Source: an uncultured Bacteroides sp. (lineage in GTDB: Bacteria > Bacteroidota > Bacteroidia > Bacteroidales > Bacteroidaceae). From it: 64,000 nucleotides of DNA. Below, one piece after another: positions 51,768-61,374 of the stretch. The position numbers were made by a program, and so were the translations under genes. Positions within the stretch are counted from its first letter, which is position 1. Every line of letters begins with the position of its first letter. The stretch spans positions 46,720-110,719 of the forward strand of contig CAUEFX010000007.1 of assembly GCA_958477465.1 (NCBI GenBank), read 5' to 3'. The notes under the pieces are model-generated. The model was not told the origin of the DNA and searched no databases. It saw only the letters and a program-made list of their open reading frames with translations.

Positions 51768-52961
51768 TTACAAATCTTTTATCTGAGCCAGACGGGCATA
51801 CATCTCGACCATGGCAGCCTGTGTCAGCAGCCACTTCTTTCCATCTTTGTCTACGCCTCTCATATCGACATTGAACAGTCCGTTTTCATCCCGGGCGTTC
51901 TCCCAAGCATACGCCAAACTCCGGTTGAAAGCCTCCAGATACTTCTTGTCATGATCCAGACTGTAAAGCTCGATAAATCCACGAAGCATAACGGCGGTAA
52001 ACCAGATATCCCCTCTCTTAATCAGTTTAAACGTGTTGCCATCCGCCGGAGTAAAATCAACAAAGAAATAGTTATAGCACTCTTTCGCTATATTCTGTGC
52101 ATCCGTCAGATAGGCCGGCACACCGGTCAGCTGATAGAGCAATGCAGCAGCCTGCATCATCTGTCCGCTGTTGTAAGCAAACTTAACTTTTCCTATTTTA
52201 CCGTCCAGACGGATGTTGTCAAAATAGAGGTAGTCTGTAGAATCCTGCAGATGTGCCTTTGTCCATTCATACAGTTCCTTGCCGCGAGACAGGTAGAGGG
52301 TGTCTTCCGTTGCCTTGAATAATTTCAGAGCCAGAACAGCTCCGGGGGCATTGGAACAAGTATGTTTACTCTCTTTCTTCTGTTCGCACCAATAGATGCC
52401 GCCACCGAGCTGATCATCCATTCCGCTTTCAATAAAGTTCCAGATCAACCGGGCTTTATCAAGATATTTGTTTTCCTTGGTCATCCGGTAAAGATCGGTA
52501 AAATCAATGCCTAACCATACATTGTCATCATAAAAGCGGTCGGACAACGGCGCCGTCCGGATATAAGACGAATAAGCAAAAGGCTCTCTGCGGGTATCAA
52601 AATACTCCTCCAGTCCCGGCAACACTCTATTATCCAGCAACTCTTTATACTCCGATTGTCCGGTAGCCTCCAGTAAAGCATTCACGGCAGAAAAAGTTCC
52701 CGAATACGGCCAAAGGTATGAATATTGATTCGGTATGTTTGCCTGCTCTTCAGAAGCAAGATAAGTAACCGTACTCTGCGGATCGAAAGGATAATTCTCC
52801 CGCAACAAGTTCACACCCGGCTGCGAATAGTTCTGATAAAGGGAGTCCAATGTTTCCTGGGCTCTCAACAGGTTAGGATTCGCTACCATCTGCTCTTTCT
52901 GAGCACAACCGACAAAAGCGAATGCACATAACGAGTACAATAAAAAACGTTCTAAATTCAT
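51768..52961 (-). CDS. GH76 alpha-1,6-mannanase lipoprotein
   Basis: 397 residues, a single catalytic domain. The signal sequence ends in a lipobox at Cys19 (FAFVGCAQKE), so the protein is lipid-anchored. The catalytic Asp pair is in RFYDDNVW (near 142), and the NAPGAVLALKLF and YNSGQMMQAAALLY helices match GH76. It likely cuts the alpha-1,6 backbone at the surface or in the periplasm and hands products to GH125, encoded next. It lacks the accessory modules of the other GH76 (13416-17345), implying a division between polymer and oligosaccharide substrates (inference). Confidence 0.92.
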   Translation of the reverse strand: MNLERFLLYSLCAFAFVGCAQKEQMVANPNLLRAQETLDSLYQNYSQPGVNLLRENYPFDPQSTVTYLASEEQANIPNQYSYLWPYSGTFSAVNALLEATGQSEYKELLDNRVLPGLEEYFDTRREPFAYSSYIRTAPLSDRFYDDNVWLGIDFTDLYRMTKENKYLDKARLIWNFIESGMDDQLGGGIYWCEQKKESKHTCSNAPGAVLALKLFKATEDTLYLSRGKELYEWTKAHLQDSTDYLYFDNIRLDGKIGKVKFAYNSGQMMQAAALLYQLTGVPAYLTDAQNIAKECYNYFFVDFTPADGNTFKLIKRGDIWFTAVMLRGFIELYSLDHDKKYLEAFNRSLAYAWENARDENGLFNVDMRGVDKDGKKWLLTQAAMVEMYARLAQIKDL

Positions 52962-53074
52962 GTCTGTTCTATACTAAATTATATAATTATTCAAGTAAAA
53001 ATCATATCTTATACATACACGCTAAAAAAGCATAGGTAAGCAGCAAACGACATCTCTCGAAGAGCCCCGCACCC

Positions 53075-53275
53075 CTATTTATCGTCCTTTATTTCAAACA
53101 GGCTGCTGTCTTTTATGCCCTGCCTGTCACCCAATGAAAGGGCATAAGTAGGCACTCCGTTGCCAGCAAGAGTAAATTTTAAAATCAGATTTCCATCGGG
53201 AGAATTTAAATCATGCGCGAAAAGTTGTTGGAAAGCCACCAACACAAAGAGACTTAAACAAGCGAGATTCTTCAT
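53075..53275 (-). pseudogene. GH97 N-terminal remnant (truncated)
   Basis: 66 codons: a signal peptide (MKNLACLSLFVLVAFQQLFA) followed by LNSPDGNLILKFTLAGNGVP and TYALSLGDRQGIKDSSLFEI, which match the first strands of the GH97 (SusB-like) N-terminal domain. It then stops (TAG). GH97 enzymes are about 650-700 residues, so over 90% is missing. No catalytic part is found between here and the GH76 start 113 bp away. It heads the GH76-GH125-GH3-GH127 operon and still has a candidate promoter upstream. A deletion is the simplest explanation; a small secreted peptide could still be made. Confidence 0.7.
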
Positions 53276-53445
53276 AACTATTATTTAAATGATGCTGCAA
53301 TGTACCGGCCTCTACCTTTCACGACATACCGGCGGCTATACATTGCCACTAATTCAAAATTCCATTAACAAAGTTATCCTGTACAATCTTTACCTTAAAA
53401 ACAATAGATAATATCCTAAAAAATTCTCCTTTTGTTCAGATGCCA

Positions 53446-53475
53446 CAAAATTAGGCATTCTGTCCGGCAATCAAT
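53446..53475 (-). promoter_or_regulatory. Candidate promoter for the GH97 remnant-GH76 operon
   Basis: Minus-strand -7 element TAATTTTG (53453-53446) matches TAnnTTTG. A -33-like ATTG is 18 bases upstream (53475-53472), slightly short. The leader would be about 165 nt. Confidence 0.4.
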
Positions 53476-53567
53476 ATACAATTTTATGACATTAGTGTAC
53501 ATTTTGGCCCAAAAGACAGCTTTAGAAACATATATGTCACAAAATCGTATACTTTTAGAGTCCTCTT

Positions 53568-53599
53568 TTTGGAGTGATTTCCTTTTTTGCCTAACTTTG
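53568..53599 (+). promoter_or_regulatory. Promoter of HTCS2
   Basis: -33 TTTG (53568-53571), 20-base spacer, -7 TAACTTTG (53592-53599): an exact Bacteroidales consensus. The predicted start is near 53605, about 45 nt before the ATG at 53649. Confidence 0.8.
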
Positions 53600-53648
53600 T
53601 ACTCAGCAATCATACTCTTTTTATTTATTGAAATCCATCGTTTCCATT

Positions 53649-56600
53649 ATGAGAGTTTCCGGTTCATACCATCTTCTTTTGTCTATTCTTTTCCTGTTCT
53701 ATAGCCTCGCCGGGAAAGCAGATCCATACAACGTGCGGCAGTTTTCCAGCCAGAACGGTTTATCCAACAGCGCCATTCTTTCGATCTGCCAAGACAACAA
53801 CGGATTTCTGTGGCTGGGTTCTTGCGACGGGCTCAACATATTCGACGGAACCACGCCCCGTCTGTATAAACCCACCGACACCCGGGTCAACTTCTCCGGA
53901 AATATCATAGGCAATATAATAGAAGCGGAAGAGAATGTGCTGTGGATACAGACCAACTACGGTCTCGACCGTTTCGACATCCGCCGGCAAACCGTCCAAA
54001 GCTTCACCGAGTTTAAAGACAACAATAAAATGGCCAAAAGCCGGGACAATGACATCTACCTCCTGAAAGACGACGGGTACATCTACCGTTTCGGGCAAGG
54101 TGACAAAAGTTTCCGCCGGTTGGATACGGAGAAATTTATCTTCGACAACATCCTGCGACTGGTCGTGGATGAATCGGACGTGCTTTGGATATTCACTTCC
54201 GACGGTAATAACCGGAGCTACCAGTTGAAAAAGGAGGGTGAGAATGTCACACTTTCCGCCAAAGACTATTTCCAGCATCCGGAAAGGCTGATAGGCGTAT
54301 CCTTCGAAAACAATCTGCTCTACTTCATCGACCGCACGCACGCCTTCTATGAATACGACTTGAGCAGCAAAAAGAAATATTACATAACGGACGTTGAAGC
54401 GGAGATACAGAAACGGGGCGAGATTTCATCGGTCATCAAAAAGCGGAACGACTATTACATCGGCTTCAAAAGCAGCGGCCTTATCCGGTTGAAGTACCAG
54501 CCCGACCAAAAGATAAAATACATCACCCAAAACACCGACATCGCATGCGGCATATTCTGCCTGGTAAAAGACAAATTTCAAGACATCATCTGGGTAGGGA
54601 CGGACGGACAAGGAGTATATATGTATTTCACGAATGCCTTCTCCATCCAGAACACCTTGCTGAACACGCCCGCTTACCAGATAAACAACCCGGTGCGCAC
54701 ACTCTTTCTGGACAGCGAACAGACCTTGTGGATAGGGACCAAAGGAAACGGTATCCTCCGGATGCTACACTACACTCCGGAAAACGGGAAAACGGCAGCT
54801 ACCGAAAAACTGCTCACGAGCAACAGTGCACTGACAGACAACTCCGTCTACTGCTTCACGCCCAGCCGCTGGAAAAGGCTTTGGATCGGAACCGAAAGCG
54901 GTGTCGATTATTACTCCTATCAGGAGAGAAAGCTGAAACAGTTTCCGATCACCGCCGGCGGAAAAGCGGTCAAATACGTCCACTCCATCTGCGAGCAGAA
55001 TGACAGCACCCTCTGGATTTCCACCGTTGGAGAAGGCATCGTCAAAGTCTCACTGAATACATCATCGGGCATCCCCACCATAAAAAGCGCAGAGAGAACC
55101 GTGCTGGACGGGGGAAAACGCGCATCCAACTACTTCTTCATCTCCTTTCAGGAGAACGACTCCGTCTTATGGTTCGGCAACCGGGGATACGGAGCCTACC
55201 GCATGAATACGGAAACCGAAGAGATGAAGCCGTATCTGTTTAATGAAGCCGTCAAGAGCCAGACCGTAAACGACATATTCGCCATCCTCAAGAATGAAGC
55301 CGGTTACTGGTTCGGGACCAGCTTCGGACTGACACGCATGTATGACGGGAATTACCATATATATAATGAGACGGACGGCTTTCCCAACAATACGATTCAC
55401 GGCATCCTCGAAGACAGGCAACACCATCTGTGGCTCAGCACCAATCAGGGGCTGGTCCGATTCAACACCCGCACCAATACGGTACAGACCTATCACCGGC
55501 AAAACGATCTGAGCGTGACGGAGTTCAGTGACGGCGCCTATTTCAAGGACGAACGCAGCGGAACCCTTTTCTTCGGCGGTACCAACGGGTTCGTCAGTAT
55601 CCATGAGAACGATTTCACAGAGGCGGAATACATGCCCGTTCTGCAGTTCAACCGTCTGTACATATTCGGTAAAGAGTACAATATCAACGAGTTTCTGCAC
55701 GAAGACAAACAGAAGCACAAGGTGCTGGAGCTGGATTACAGCCAGAACTTCTTCGGACTCTCCTTTATCGTCATCGACTATCTGAACGGGAACAACTATA
55801 CCTATTATTACAAGATCGAAGGACTGAGCAACAACTGGATAGAGAACGGCGCCTCTGCAACGACCATGTTCTCGAATCTTTCGCCGGGGCAATATACGCT
55901 GCAGGTGAAATACCGGAGCAACCTGACCGGCAGGGAAAGCATCCCGCAATCTTTGAGCATTCGCATCACCCCGCCCTGGTACATGACCCCCCTGGCGTAC
56001 GGGTGCTACTCCATACTCTTTCTCGGATTCATCGCATGGTGCGTGCACCTGTCCATAAAGCGCTACCGTCGGAAAAGAGACGTCCTGATAGAGGAAATAA
56101 ACCGCCGGCAACGGAACGAGCTGTATGAATCCAAGCTCCGTTTCTTCACCAACGTGACCCACGAGTTCTGTACCCCGCTCACCTTGATTTACGGACCCTG
56201 CCAGAGAATACTCACGCACCCCTCCACCGACAGTTATATCCGTAAATATGCCTCTATCATTCTGCAGAACGCCCAAAAGCTGAACGCCCTGATTCTGGAG
56301 CTTATCGAGTTCCGGCGGCTGGAGACGGGCAACAAAACCCTCGAAATTCAGAAGCTGCCCGTCTCTGCACAGACCCAGGACACAGCCGATTCTTTCAACG
56401 AGCTGGCCGAAAGCAGGAAGATAGACTATCAGCAGAAAATAGAGAAGGAGGTGTACTGGAACTCAGATGCCAGCTGTTTCAGCAAGATTGTCACCAACTT
56501 GCTATCCAACGCCTTCAAATACACCCCGGAAAACGGCACAATCTGCATCGAACTGTATGTGGAGAATGAACAGTTGCACATCCGCATATCGAATACGGGA

Positions 56601-57740
56601 AAGGGAATCGAGAAGGAAAACCTCACAAAAATATTCGACCGCTACAAGATACTGGACAATTTTGAGGTACAGAACAAGAACGGCATATCACCACGCAACG
56701 GTCTGGGACTGGCCATCTGCCACAGCATGGTGACCCTGCTGAACGGACAGATCCGGGTGACAAGCACTCCCAACCGGCTTACCACCTTCGAGGTGACCCT
56801 GCCCGTTCTCTCCATCACCGCCACCGGTGCCGAACGGTCGATGCCCGTGGAAATGGATACAGCGATACAAGAGGAGAATAAAAACCTGGAACTGGAAAAT
56901 CCGACAGCGGCATACGACACCTCCCGGCAGACCATCATCGTCATCGACGACGATCCGTCCATGCTGTGGTTTGTCAGTGATATTTTTGCAAACAGATACA
57001 ACGTGCTCTCTTTCAGCGATACGGAAAAGGCGATGGAACAGTTAAAGCTGAAACCGGTCGATTTAATCATCTCGGACGTCATGATGCCGGGCACGGACGG
57101 AATCTCCTTTGCCAGACAACTGAAATCGGACAAACTTCTCTCCCACACCCCGCTGATCCTCCTATCCGCCCTCAACAGCATCGACGACCAGATGAAAGGA
57201 ATCGACTCCGGTGCCGAGGCATACGTCACCAAGCCATTCAACGCCGATTATCTGATAAAGTTAGCGGAACGCCTCATCCAACGGGAGAAGGACTTGAAGG
57301 AGTACTACAACTCCGTATTCAGCACGTTCAAATTGGATGACGGACAGTTCGTGCATAAAGAGGACAAGGAGTTCTTCGAGAAGATGATGAAAATCATCGA
57401 TCAGAACATTACCAATCCGGAACTGTCTGTAGAGCTGCTGAGCGGCTCTATGGGATACAGCACCCGGCACTTCTACCGGAAGCTCAAAGAGATAACCGAG
57501 CAGACTCCCGCCGACATCATCAAGGAATACCGGCTGGCCGTGGCCGAACAGCTGCTGCTGACCACCAACCTGACCGTAGAGGAAATCATGGACAAATCCG
57601 GATTTACGAACCGGGGAACCTTCTACAAGATATTCTCACAGAAATACAACATGCCGCCACGGCAGTACAGAGAACGTCAGAAGAAAGATTTCAAAGAGGT
57701 GTGTGCGCCAGCACCTCCAACAACGGATGGAGAAGATTGA
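53649..57740 (+). CDS. Hybrid two-component system sensor/regulator (HTCS2)
   Basis: 1363 residues from the ATG at 53649, which fits the promoter and a signal peptide; a TTG 21 bp upstream is possible. Order: propeller repeats (about 25-700; WLGSCDGLNIFDG, IWVGTDGQGVYMYF), Y_Y_Y domain (about 725-780), membrane helix (WYMTPLAYGCYSILFLGFIA), HisKA with His in NVTHEFCTPLTLI (Cys replaces the usual Arg after the Glu-Phe/Leu), HATPase (NLLSNAFKYTP, GLGLAICHSMV), receiver (IVIDDD, phospho-acceptor Asp in ISDVMMPGTDG, KPF), and AraC-type HTH at the C-terminus. It is divergent from the GH97rem-GH76-GH125-GH3-GH127 operon, which it probably controls, while HTCS1 serves the SusCD operon (inference). 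Confidence 0.93.
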   Translation: MRVSGSYHLLLSILFLFYSLAGKADPYNVRQFSSQNGLSNSAILSICQDNNGFLWLGSCDGLNIFDGTTPRLYKPTDTRVNFSGNIIGNIIEAEENVLWIQTNYGLDRFDIRRQTVQSFTEFKDNNKMAKSRDNDIYLLKDDGYIYRFGQGDKSFRRLDTEKFIFDNILRLVVDESDVLWIFTSDGNNRSYQLKKEGENVTLSAKDYFQHPERLIGVSFENNLLYFIDRTHAFYEYDLSSKKKYYITDVEAEIQKRGEISSVIKKRNDYYIGFKSSGLIRLKYQPDQKIKYITQNTDIACGIFCLVKDKFQDIIWVGTDGQGVYMYFTNAFSIQNTLLNTPAYQINNPVRTLFLDSEQTLWIGTKGNGILRMLHYTPENGKTAATEKLLTSNSALTDNSVYCFTPSRWKRLWIGTESGVDYYSYQERKLKQFPITAGGKAVKYVHSICEQNDSTLWISTVGEGIVKVSLNTSSGIPTIKSAERTVLDGGKRASNYFFISFQENDSVLWFGNRGYGAYRMNTETEEMKPYLFNEAVKSQTVNDIFAILKNEAGYWFGTSFGLTRMYDGNYHIYNETDGFPNNTIHGILEDRQHHLWLSTNQGLVRFNTRTNTVQTYHRQNDLSVTEFSDGAYFKDERSGTLFFGGTNGFVSIHENDFTEAEYMPVLQFNRLYIFGKEYNINEFLHEDKQKHKVLELDYSQNFFGLSFIVIDYLNGNNYTYYYKIEGLSNNWIENGASATTMFSNLSPGQYTLQVKYRSNLTGRESIPQSLSIRITPPWYMTPLAYGCYSILFLGFIAWCVHLSIKRYRRKRDVLIEEINRRQRNELYESKLRFFTNVTHEFCTPLTLIYGPCQRILTHPSTDSYIRKYASIILQNAQKLNALILELIEFRRLETGNKTLEIQKLPVSAQTQDTADSFNELAESRKIDYQQKIEKEVYWNSDASCFSKIVTNLLSNAFKYTPENGTICIELYVENEQLHIRISNTGKGIEKENLTKIFDRYKILDNFEVQNKNGISPRNGLGLAICHSMVTLLNGQIRVTSTPNRLTTFEVTLPVLSITATGAERSMPVEMDTAIQEENKNLELENPTAAYDTSRQTIIVIDDDPSMLWFVSDIFANRYNVLSFSDTEKAMEQLKLKPVDLIISDVMMPGTDGISFARQLKSDKLLSHTPLILLSALNSIDDQMKGIDSGAEAYVTKPFNADYLIKLAERLIQREKDLKEYYNSVFSTFKLDDGQFVHKEDKEFFEKMMKIIDQNITNPELSVELLSGSMGYSTRHFYRKLKEITEQTPADIIKEYRLAVAEQLLLTTNLTVEEIMDKSGFTNRGTFYKIFSQKYNMPPRQYRERQKKDFKEVCAPAPPTTDGED

Positions 57741-57811
57741 GAAACAGGAGGATGCCCCAACCGGATCGCCTGCAAAACAGATACACGTTTCGCAAGAAAT
57801 TTCTTGTTAAC

Positions 57812-57854
57812 AAAACCGCCCCTGCTACAGTAGTCTGTGACAGGGGCGGTTTTT
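57812..57854. terminator. Bidirectional terminator between HTCS2 and carB
   Basis: Stem AAAACCGCCCCTG (57812-57824)/CAGGGGCGGTTTT (57841-57853) with a 16-base loop. T runs flank it on both strands. Serves convergent HTCS2 and carB. Confidence 0.88.
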
Positions 57855-57906
57855 ATGTGTCAGGCGTTTCAGGTATTTCACGCCTCTTTACGGGTTACGA
57901 TCCACT

Positions 57907-60900
57907 TTATTTATACTCTTGCCAGCTCTTGATCTGGATATCTTCCATCTTCATCTCGCAGAACGCCTCGATGAACGCACTTGCCAGACGGGCATTGGTA
58001 ATCAAAGGAATATTATGGTCGATGGCTCCGCGACGGATGCGATAACCGTTCGTCAGCTCACGTTTGCTGTGGTTCTTGGGTATGTTCACAATCAAATCGA
58101 ACTTATGATCGGCAATCATCTTCATCACGTTGTTTTCCGCTCCCGGTTTTTCATCCGGCCAGTACACCGGAGTCGTTTCTACCCCGTGCGCATTGAGGAA
58201 TGCAGCAGTACCGGCAGTTGCGTAAATCTTATATCCTTTCGCATACAGCGTACGGCTTGCATCCAGCAAGTCTACTTTCGACTTCATGGCACCGGACGAG
58301 AACATCACTCCCTTCTCCTTGGAAGGTATCTTGAAACCGGTAGCAATCATGGCGCTCATCAATGCTTCCGAGAAGTCATCACCGATACAGCCCACCTCAC
58401 CGGTAGAAGACATATCCACACCCAAAACCGGGTCGGCTTTGTGCAAACGTGAGAATGAGAACTGAGAAGCCTTCACACCGATCCAGTCGATATCGAAAGC
58501 CGACTTGTCCGGACGGTTATAAGGAGCGTCCAGCATGATGCGGGTAGCCGTTTCAATAAAATTACGTTTCAGCACCTTGGAGACAAACGGGAAGCTACGC
58601 GATGCGCGCAGGTTACACTCGATAACCTTCACCTCGTTGTTGCGAGCCAGGAACTGGATATTGAACGGACCGGAGATATTGAGTTCTTTCGCAATCTGAC
58701 GGCTGATCTTCTTGATGCGGCGGGCCGTAGCGAAATAAATCTTCTGTGCCGGGAACACCAGTGTGGCGTCACCGGAGTGCACACCGGCAAATTCCACATG
58801 CTCGGAGATGGCGTACTCAACCACTTCACCGTTTTGGGCAACCGCATCGAATTCTATCTCCTTCGTATTTTCAAGGAACTGAGAAACCACCACCGGATAC
58901 TCTTTGGATACTTCGGCAGCCATCTTCAGGAAATTTTCCAACTCTTCATCATCATAGCAGACGTTCATTGCTGCTCCGGAAAGCACATACGAGGGGCGCA
59001 CCAATACCGGATAGCCCACCTTGCCGACGAAGCCTTTTACCTCTTCCAGGCTGGTAAGCTCCATCCATGCCGGCTGGTCGATGCCCAGTTGGTCGAGCAT
59101 AGCAGAGAACTTGTTGCGGTTTTCGGCACGATCGATGGAGACCGGAGAAGTGCCAAGCACAGGCACCGACTGGCGATAAAGTTTCATGGCCAGATTGTTG
59201 GGGATCTGTCCGCCGACGGAAACAATCACTCCGCGCGGCTGCTCCAGATCGATGACATCGAGCACACGCTCGAAAGAGAGCTCATCGAAGTACAGACGGT
59301 CGCACATATCATAGTCGGTAGACACCGTTTCGGGGTTGTAGTTGATCATGATCGACTTATATCCCAACTTACGGGCAGTCTGCACGGCATTGACCGAGCA
59401 CCAGTCGAACTCTACCGAGCTACCGATACGGTATGCGCCCGACCCGAGAACGACCACCGATTTTTCATTCTTGTAATAGTTGACATCGTATCCCTCTACG
59501 GCATAAGTCATATAAAGATAGTTTGTCAGTTCCGGATGTTCGGAGGCAACCGTGTTGATGCGCTTTACAGCCGGCAGGATGCCCAACGCCTTACGATGTG
59601 CACGTACCATCAGGTTTTCTTTCTCCATATTGCCGGTAGGATTCAGCACGAAGCGTGCAATCTGGAAGTCGGAGAAGCCGAGTACCTTCGCTTCACGCAT
59701 CACGTCTGCCGGAATATCCTCCACCTTATTGTAAGTGGAAAGTTTCGCTTTGTAATCAACGATGTTTTTCAACTTGCCGAGGAACCACGAGTCGATCCGG
59801 GTCAGTTCATAAATCCGGTCGATCGTATATCCTTTTTCCAACGCCTGTGCGATGGCGAATATACGCAAGTCGGTGGGGTTGGCCAGTTCTTTGTCAAGAT
59901 CGTCAAAGGTAACGTCATCGTTCCCCACAAATCCGTGCATGCCCTGACCGATCATGCGGAGCCCCTTTTGGATAATCTCTTCAAAAGAGCGGCCGATGGA
60001 CATGATTTCGCCTACGGACTTCATGCTCGAACCGATTTCGCGGGATACACCGGCAAACTTGGTGAGGTCCCAACGGGGTATTTTACAGATGTAATAATCG
60101 AGTTGCGGTGCCACATAAGCAGAGTTCGGAGTGCCCATCTCACCGATCTGGTCGAGGGTATATCCCAAAGCCACCTTAGCGGCAACAAACGCCAACGGGT
60201 ATCCGGTAGCCTTGGAAGCCAAAGCCGATGAACGGCTCAAACGGGCATTTACCTCGATGACACGATAGTCATCCGTCACGGAATTGAAGGCATACTGAAT
60301 GTTGCACTCACCTACGATGCCGAGGTGGCGGATACATTTCGTAGAAAGTTCCTGCAGCATTTTCAGCTCTTCGTCATCCAGCGAGCAAGTAGGAGCTACT
60401 ACAATAGATTCGCCCGTATGGATGCCCAACGGGTCGAAGTTCTCCATGCTTGCCACCGTAAAGCAGTGGTCGTTCGCATCGCGGATTACCTCGAACTCGA
60501 TCTCTTTCCAGCCTTTCAACGACTCTTCCACCAGAATCTGCTTGGAGAAGGCAAACGAGCTTTCGGCCAGTTTCAGGAATTCTTCCTCATTGGCGCAAAT
60601 ACCGCTGCCCAGACCTCCCAAGGCATAGGCCGAACGCACCATCACCGGATAACCGATGCGGCGTGCAGCGGCTATGGCGTCTGTCATGTTCTCCACCGCC
60701 TGGCTGACGGGAGTTTTCATCTTTATCTCATCCAGTTTTTTCACGAACAGGTCGCGGTCTTCGGTGTACATGATGGCCTCAACAGAAGTACCCAATACTT
60801 TTACTCCGTACTTATCGAGAATGCCTTGCGTATAAAGTTCCGCACCGCAGTTCAACGCCGTCTGACCGCCAAATGCCAACAAAATGCCATCCGGACGTTC

Positions 60901-61134
60901 TTTCTTTATAATTTCTTCTACAAAGTAGGTAGTCACGGGAAGGAAATATACCTTATCGGCAATTCCCTCAGAAGTCTGAATAGTTGCAATATTCGGATTT
61001 ACCAATACGGAGCTGATGCCCTCTTCCCGTAAGGCTTTCAGTGCCTGCGAACCGGAGTAATCAAACTCTCCGGCCTGTCCGATTTTGAGCGCTCCCGAAC
61101 CCAGAACCAAGACTTTTTTCATTTCCTTTTCCAT
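57907..61134 (-). CDS. carB: Carbamoyl-phosphate synthase large subunit
   Basis: 1075 residues, normal length. CarB makes carbamoyl phosphate from bicarbonate, ammonia (from the CarA glutaminase) and 2 ATP, for pyrimidines and arginine, in the cytoplasm. Two homologous halves are seen: each has a pre-ATP-grasp segment (LGSGALKIGQAGEFDYSG near residue 10; LGSGAYRIGSSVEFDW near 560) and an ATP-grasp fold (about 130-340 and 675-870), with an oligomerization domain between. The C-terminal MGS-like allosteric domain (about 940-1075) binds effectors such as UMP in relatives. carA is not adjacent. The ATG at 61134 or the one 12 bp later could be used. A promoter, leader peptide and intrinsic terminator precede it. 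It is a housekeeping gene flanking the PUL. Confidence 0.96.
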   Translation of the reverse strand: MEKEMKKVLVLGSGALKIGQAGEFDYSGSQALKALREEGISSVLVNPNIATIQTSEGIADKVYFLPVTTYFVEEIIKKERPDGILLAFGGQTALNCGAELYTQGILDKYGVKVLGTSVEAIMYTEDRDLFVKKLDEIKMKTPVSQAVENMTDAIAAARRIGYPVMVRSAYALGGLGSGICANEEEFLKLAESSFAFSKQILVEESLKGWKEIEFEVIRDANDHCFTVASMENFDPLGIHTGESIVVAPTCSLDDEELKMLQELSTKCIRHLGIVGECNIQYAFNSVTDDYRVIEVNARLSRSSALASKATGYPLAFVAAKVALGYTLDQIGEMGTPNSAYVAPQLDYYICKIPRWDLTKFAGVSREIGSSMKSVGEIMSIGRSFEEIIQKGLRMIGQGMHGFVGNDDVTFDDLDKELANPTDLRIFAIAQALEKGYTIDRIYELTRIDSWFLGKLKNIVDYKAKLSTYNKVEDIPADVMREAKVLGFSDFQIARFVLNPTGNMEKENLMVRAHRKALGILPAVKRINTVASEHPELTNYLYMTYAVEGYDVNYYKNEKSVVVLGSGAYRIGSSVEFDWCSVNAVQTARKLGYKSIMINYNPETVSTDYDMCDRLYFDELSFERVLDVIDLEQPRGVIVSVGGQIPNNLAMKLYRQSVPVLGTSPVSIDRAENRNKFSAMLDQLGIDQPAWMELTSLEEVKGFVGKVGYPVLVRPSYVLSGAAMNVCYDDEELENFLKMAAEVSKEYPVVVSQFLENTKEIEFDAVAQNGEVVEYAISEHVEFAGVHSGDATLVFPAQKIYFATARRIKKISRQIAKELNISGPFNIQFLARNNEVKVIECNLRASRSFPFVSKVLKRNFIETATRIMLDAPYNRPDKSAFDIDWIGVKASQFSFSRLHKADPVLGVDMSSTGEVGCIGDDFSEALMSAMIATGFKIPSKEKGVMFSSGAMKSKVDLLDASRTLYAKGYKIYATAGTAAFLNAHGVETTPVYWPDEKPGAENNVMKMIADHKFDLIVNIPKNHSKRELTNGYRIRRGAIDHNIPLITNARLASAFIEAFCEMKMEDIQIKSWQEYK

Positions 61135-61175
61135 CTCTTTTGTTGTTATGTTGTTGTTTCTTATGAATACCGCAC

Positions 61176-61214
61176 AAAAAAAATGCGTTACCCTGATGAG
61201 AGGAATAACGCATT
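61176..61214 (-). terminator. Intrinsic terminator in the carB leader (candidate attenuator)
   Basis: Minus strand: AATGCGTTA (61214-61206) pairs perfectly with TAACGCATT (61190-61182), with an inner CCT/AGG stem, followed by a run of eight T. No other minus-strand gene lies upstream in the window, so it can only act on the carB transcript. It ends about 41 nt before the carB ATG. Confidence 0.8.
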
Positions 61215-61323
61215 ACCAAAGAACTAAATATCGTTTTTGGAGAAAAGAGAAGAAGTATGCAGATTCCGAATGGAAGACATCCGAATGAAGATAATACTTG
61301 CTTCTGATTTCCTGCTGATTCAT
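61213..61323 (-). CDS. Candidate carB leader peptide (36 aa)
   Basis: ATG at 61323 to TAA at 61215-61213. The stop codon overlaps the first bases of the terminator stem. The peptide starts MNQQEIRSK and ends RYLVLW; Tyr and Phe codons are enriched (four each). The mRNA just before the hairpin is pyrimidine-rich (TTCTTCTCTTTTCTCC within 61257-61239). This is the geometry of the enterobacterial pyrBI leader, where a ribosome close behind a polymerase paused at U-rich sites blocks the terminator when UTP is low. Coding status is inferred from position. Confidence 0.6.
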   Translation of the reverse strand: MNQQEIRSKYYLHSDVFHSESAYFFSFLQKRYLVLW

Positions 61324-61343
61324 TGCTATTTTTAAAATTTATG

Positions 61344-61374
61344 CAAAGTAACGACTTATTTCGATAAATACAAA
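61344..61374 (-). promoter_or_regulatory. carB promoter
   Basis: -33 TTTG (61374-61371), 19-base spacer, -7 TTACTTTG (61351-61344), one mismatch to TAnnTTTG. The leader to the carB ATG would be about 200 nt and includes the leader peptide and hairpin. Confidence 0.7.

Noticed and set aside
51204..52322. 372-codon plus-strand open frame
   Set aside because: Antisense to GH125 and the GH76 lipoprotein; no domain.
58777..60231. 484-codon plus-strand open frame
   Set aside because: Entirely antisense to carB, which is intact.
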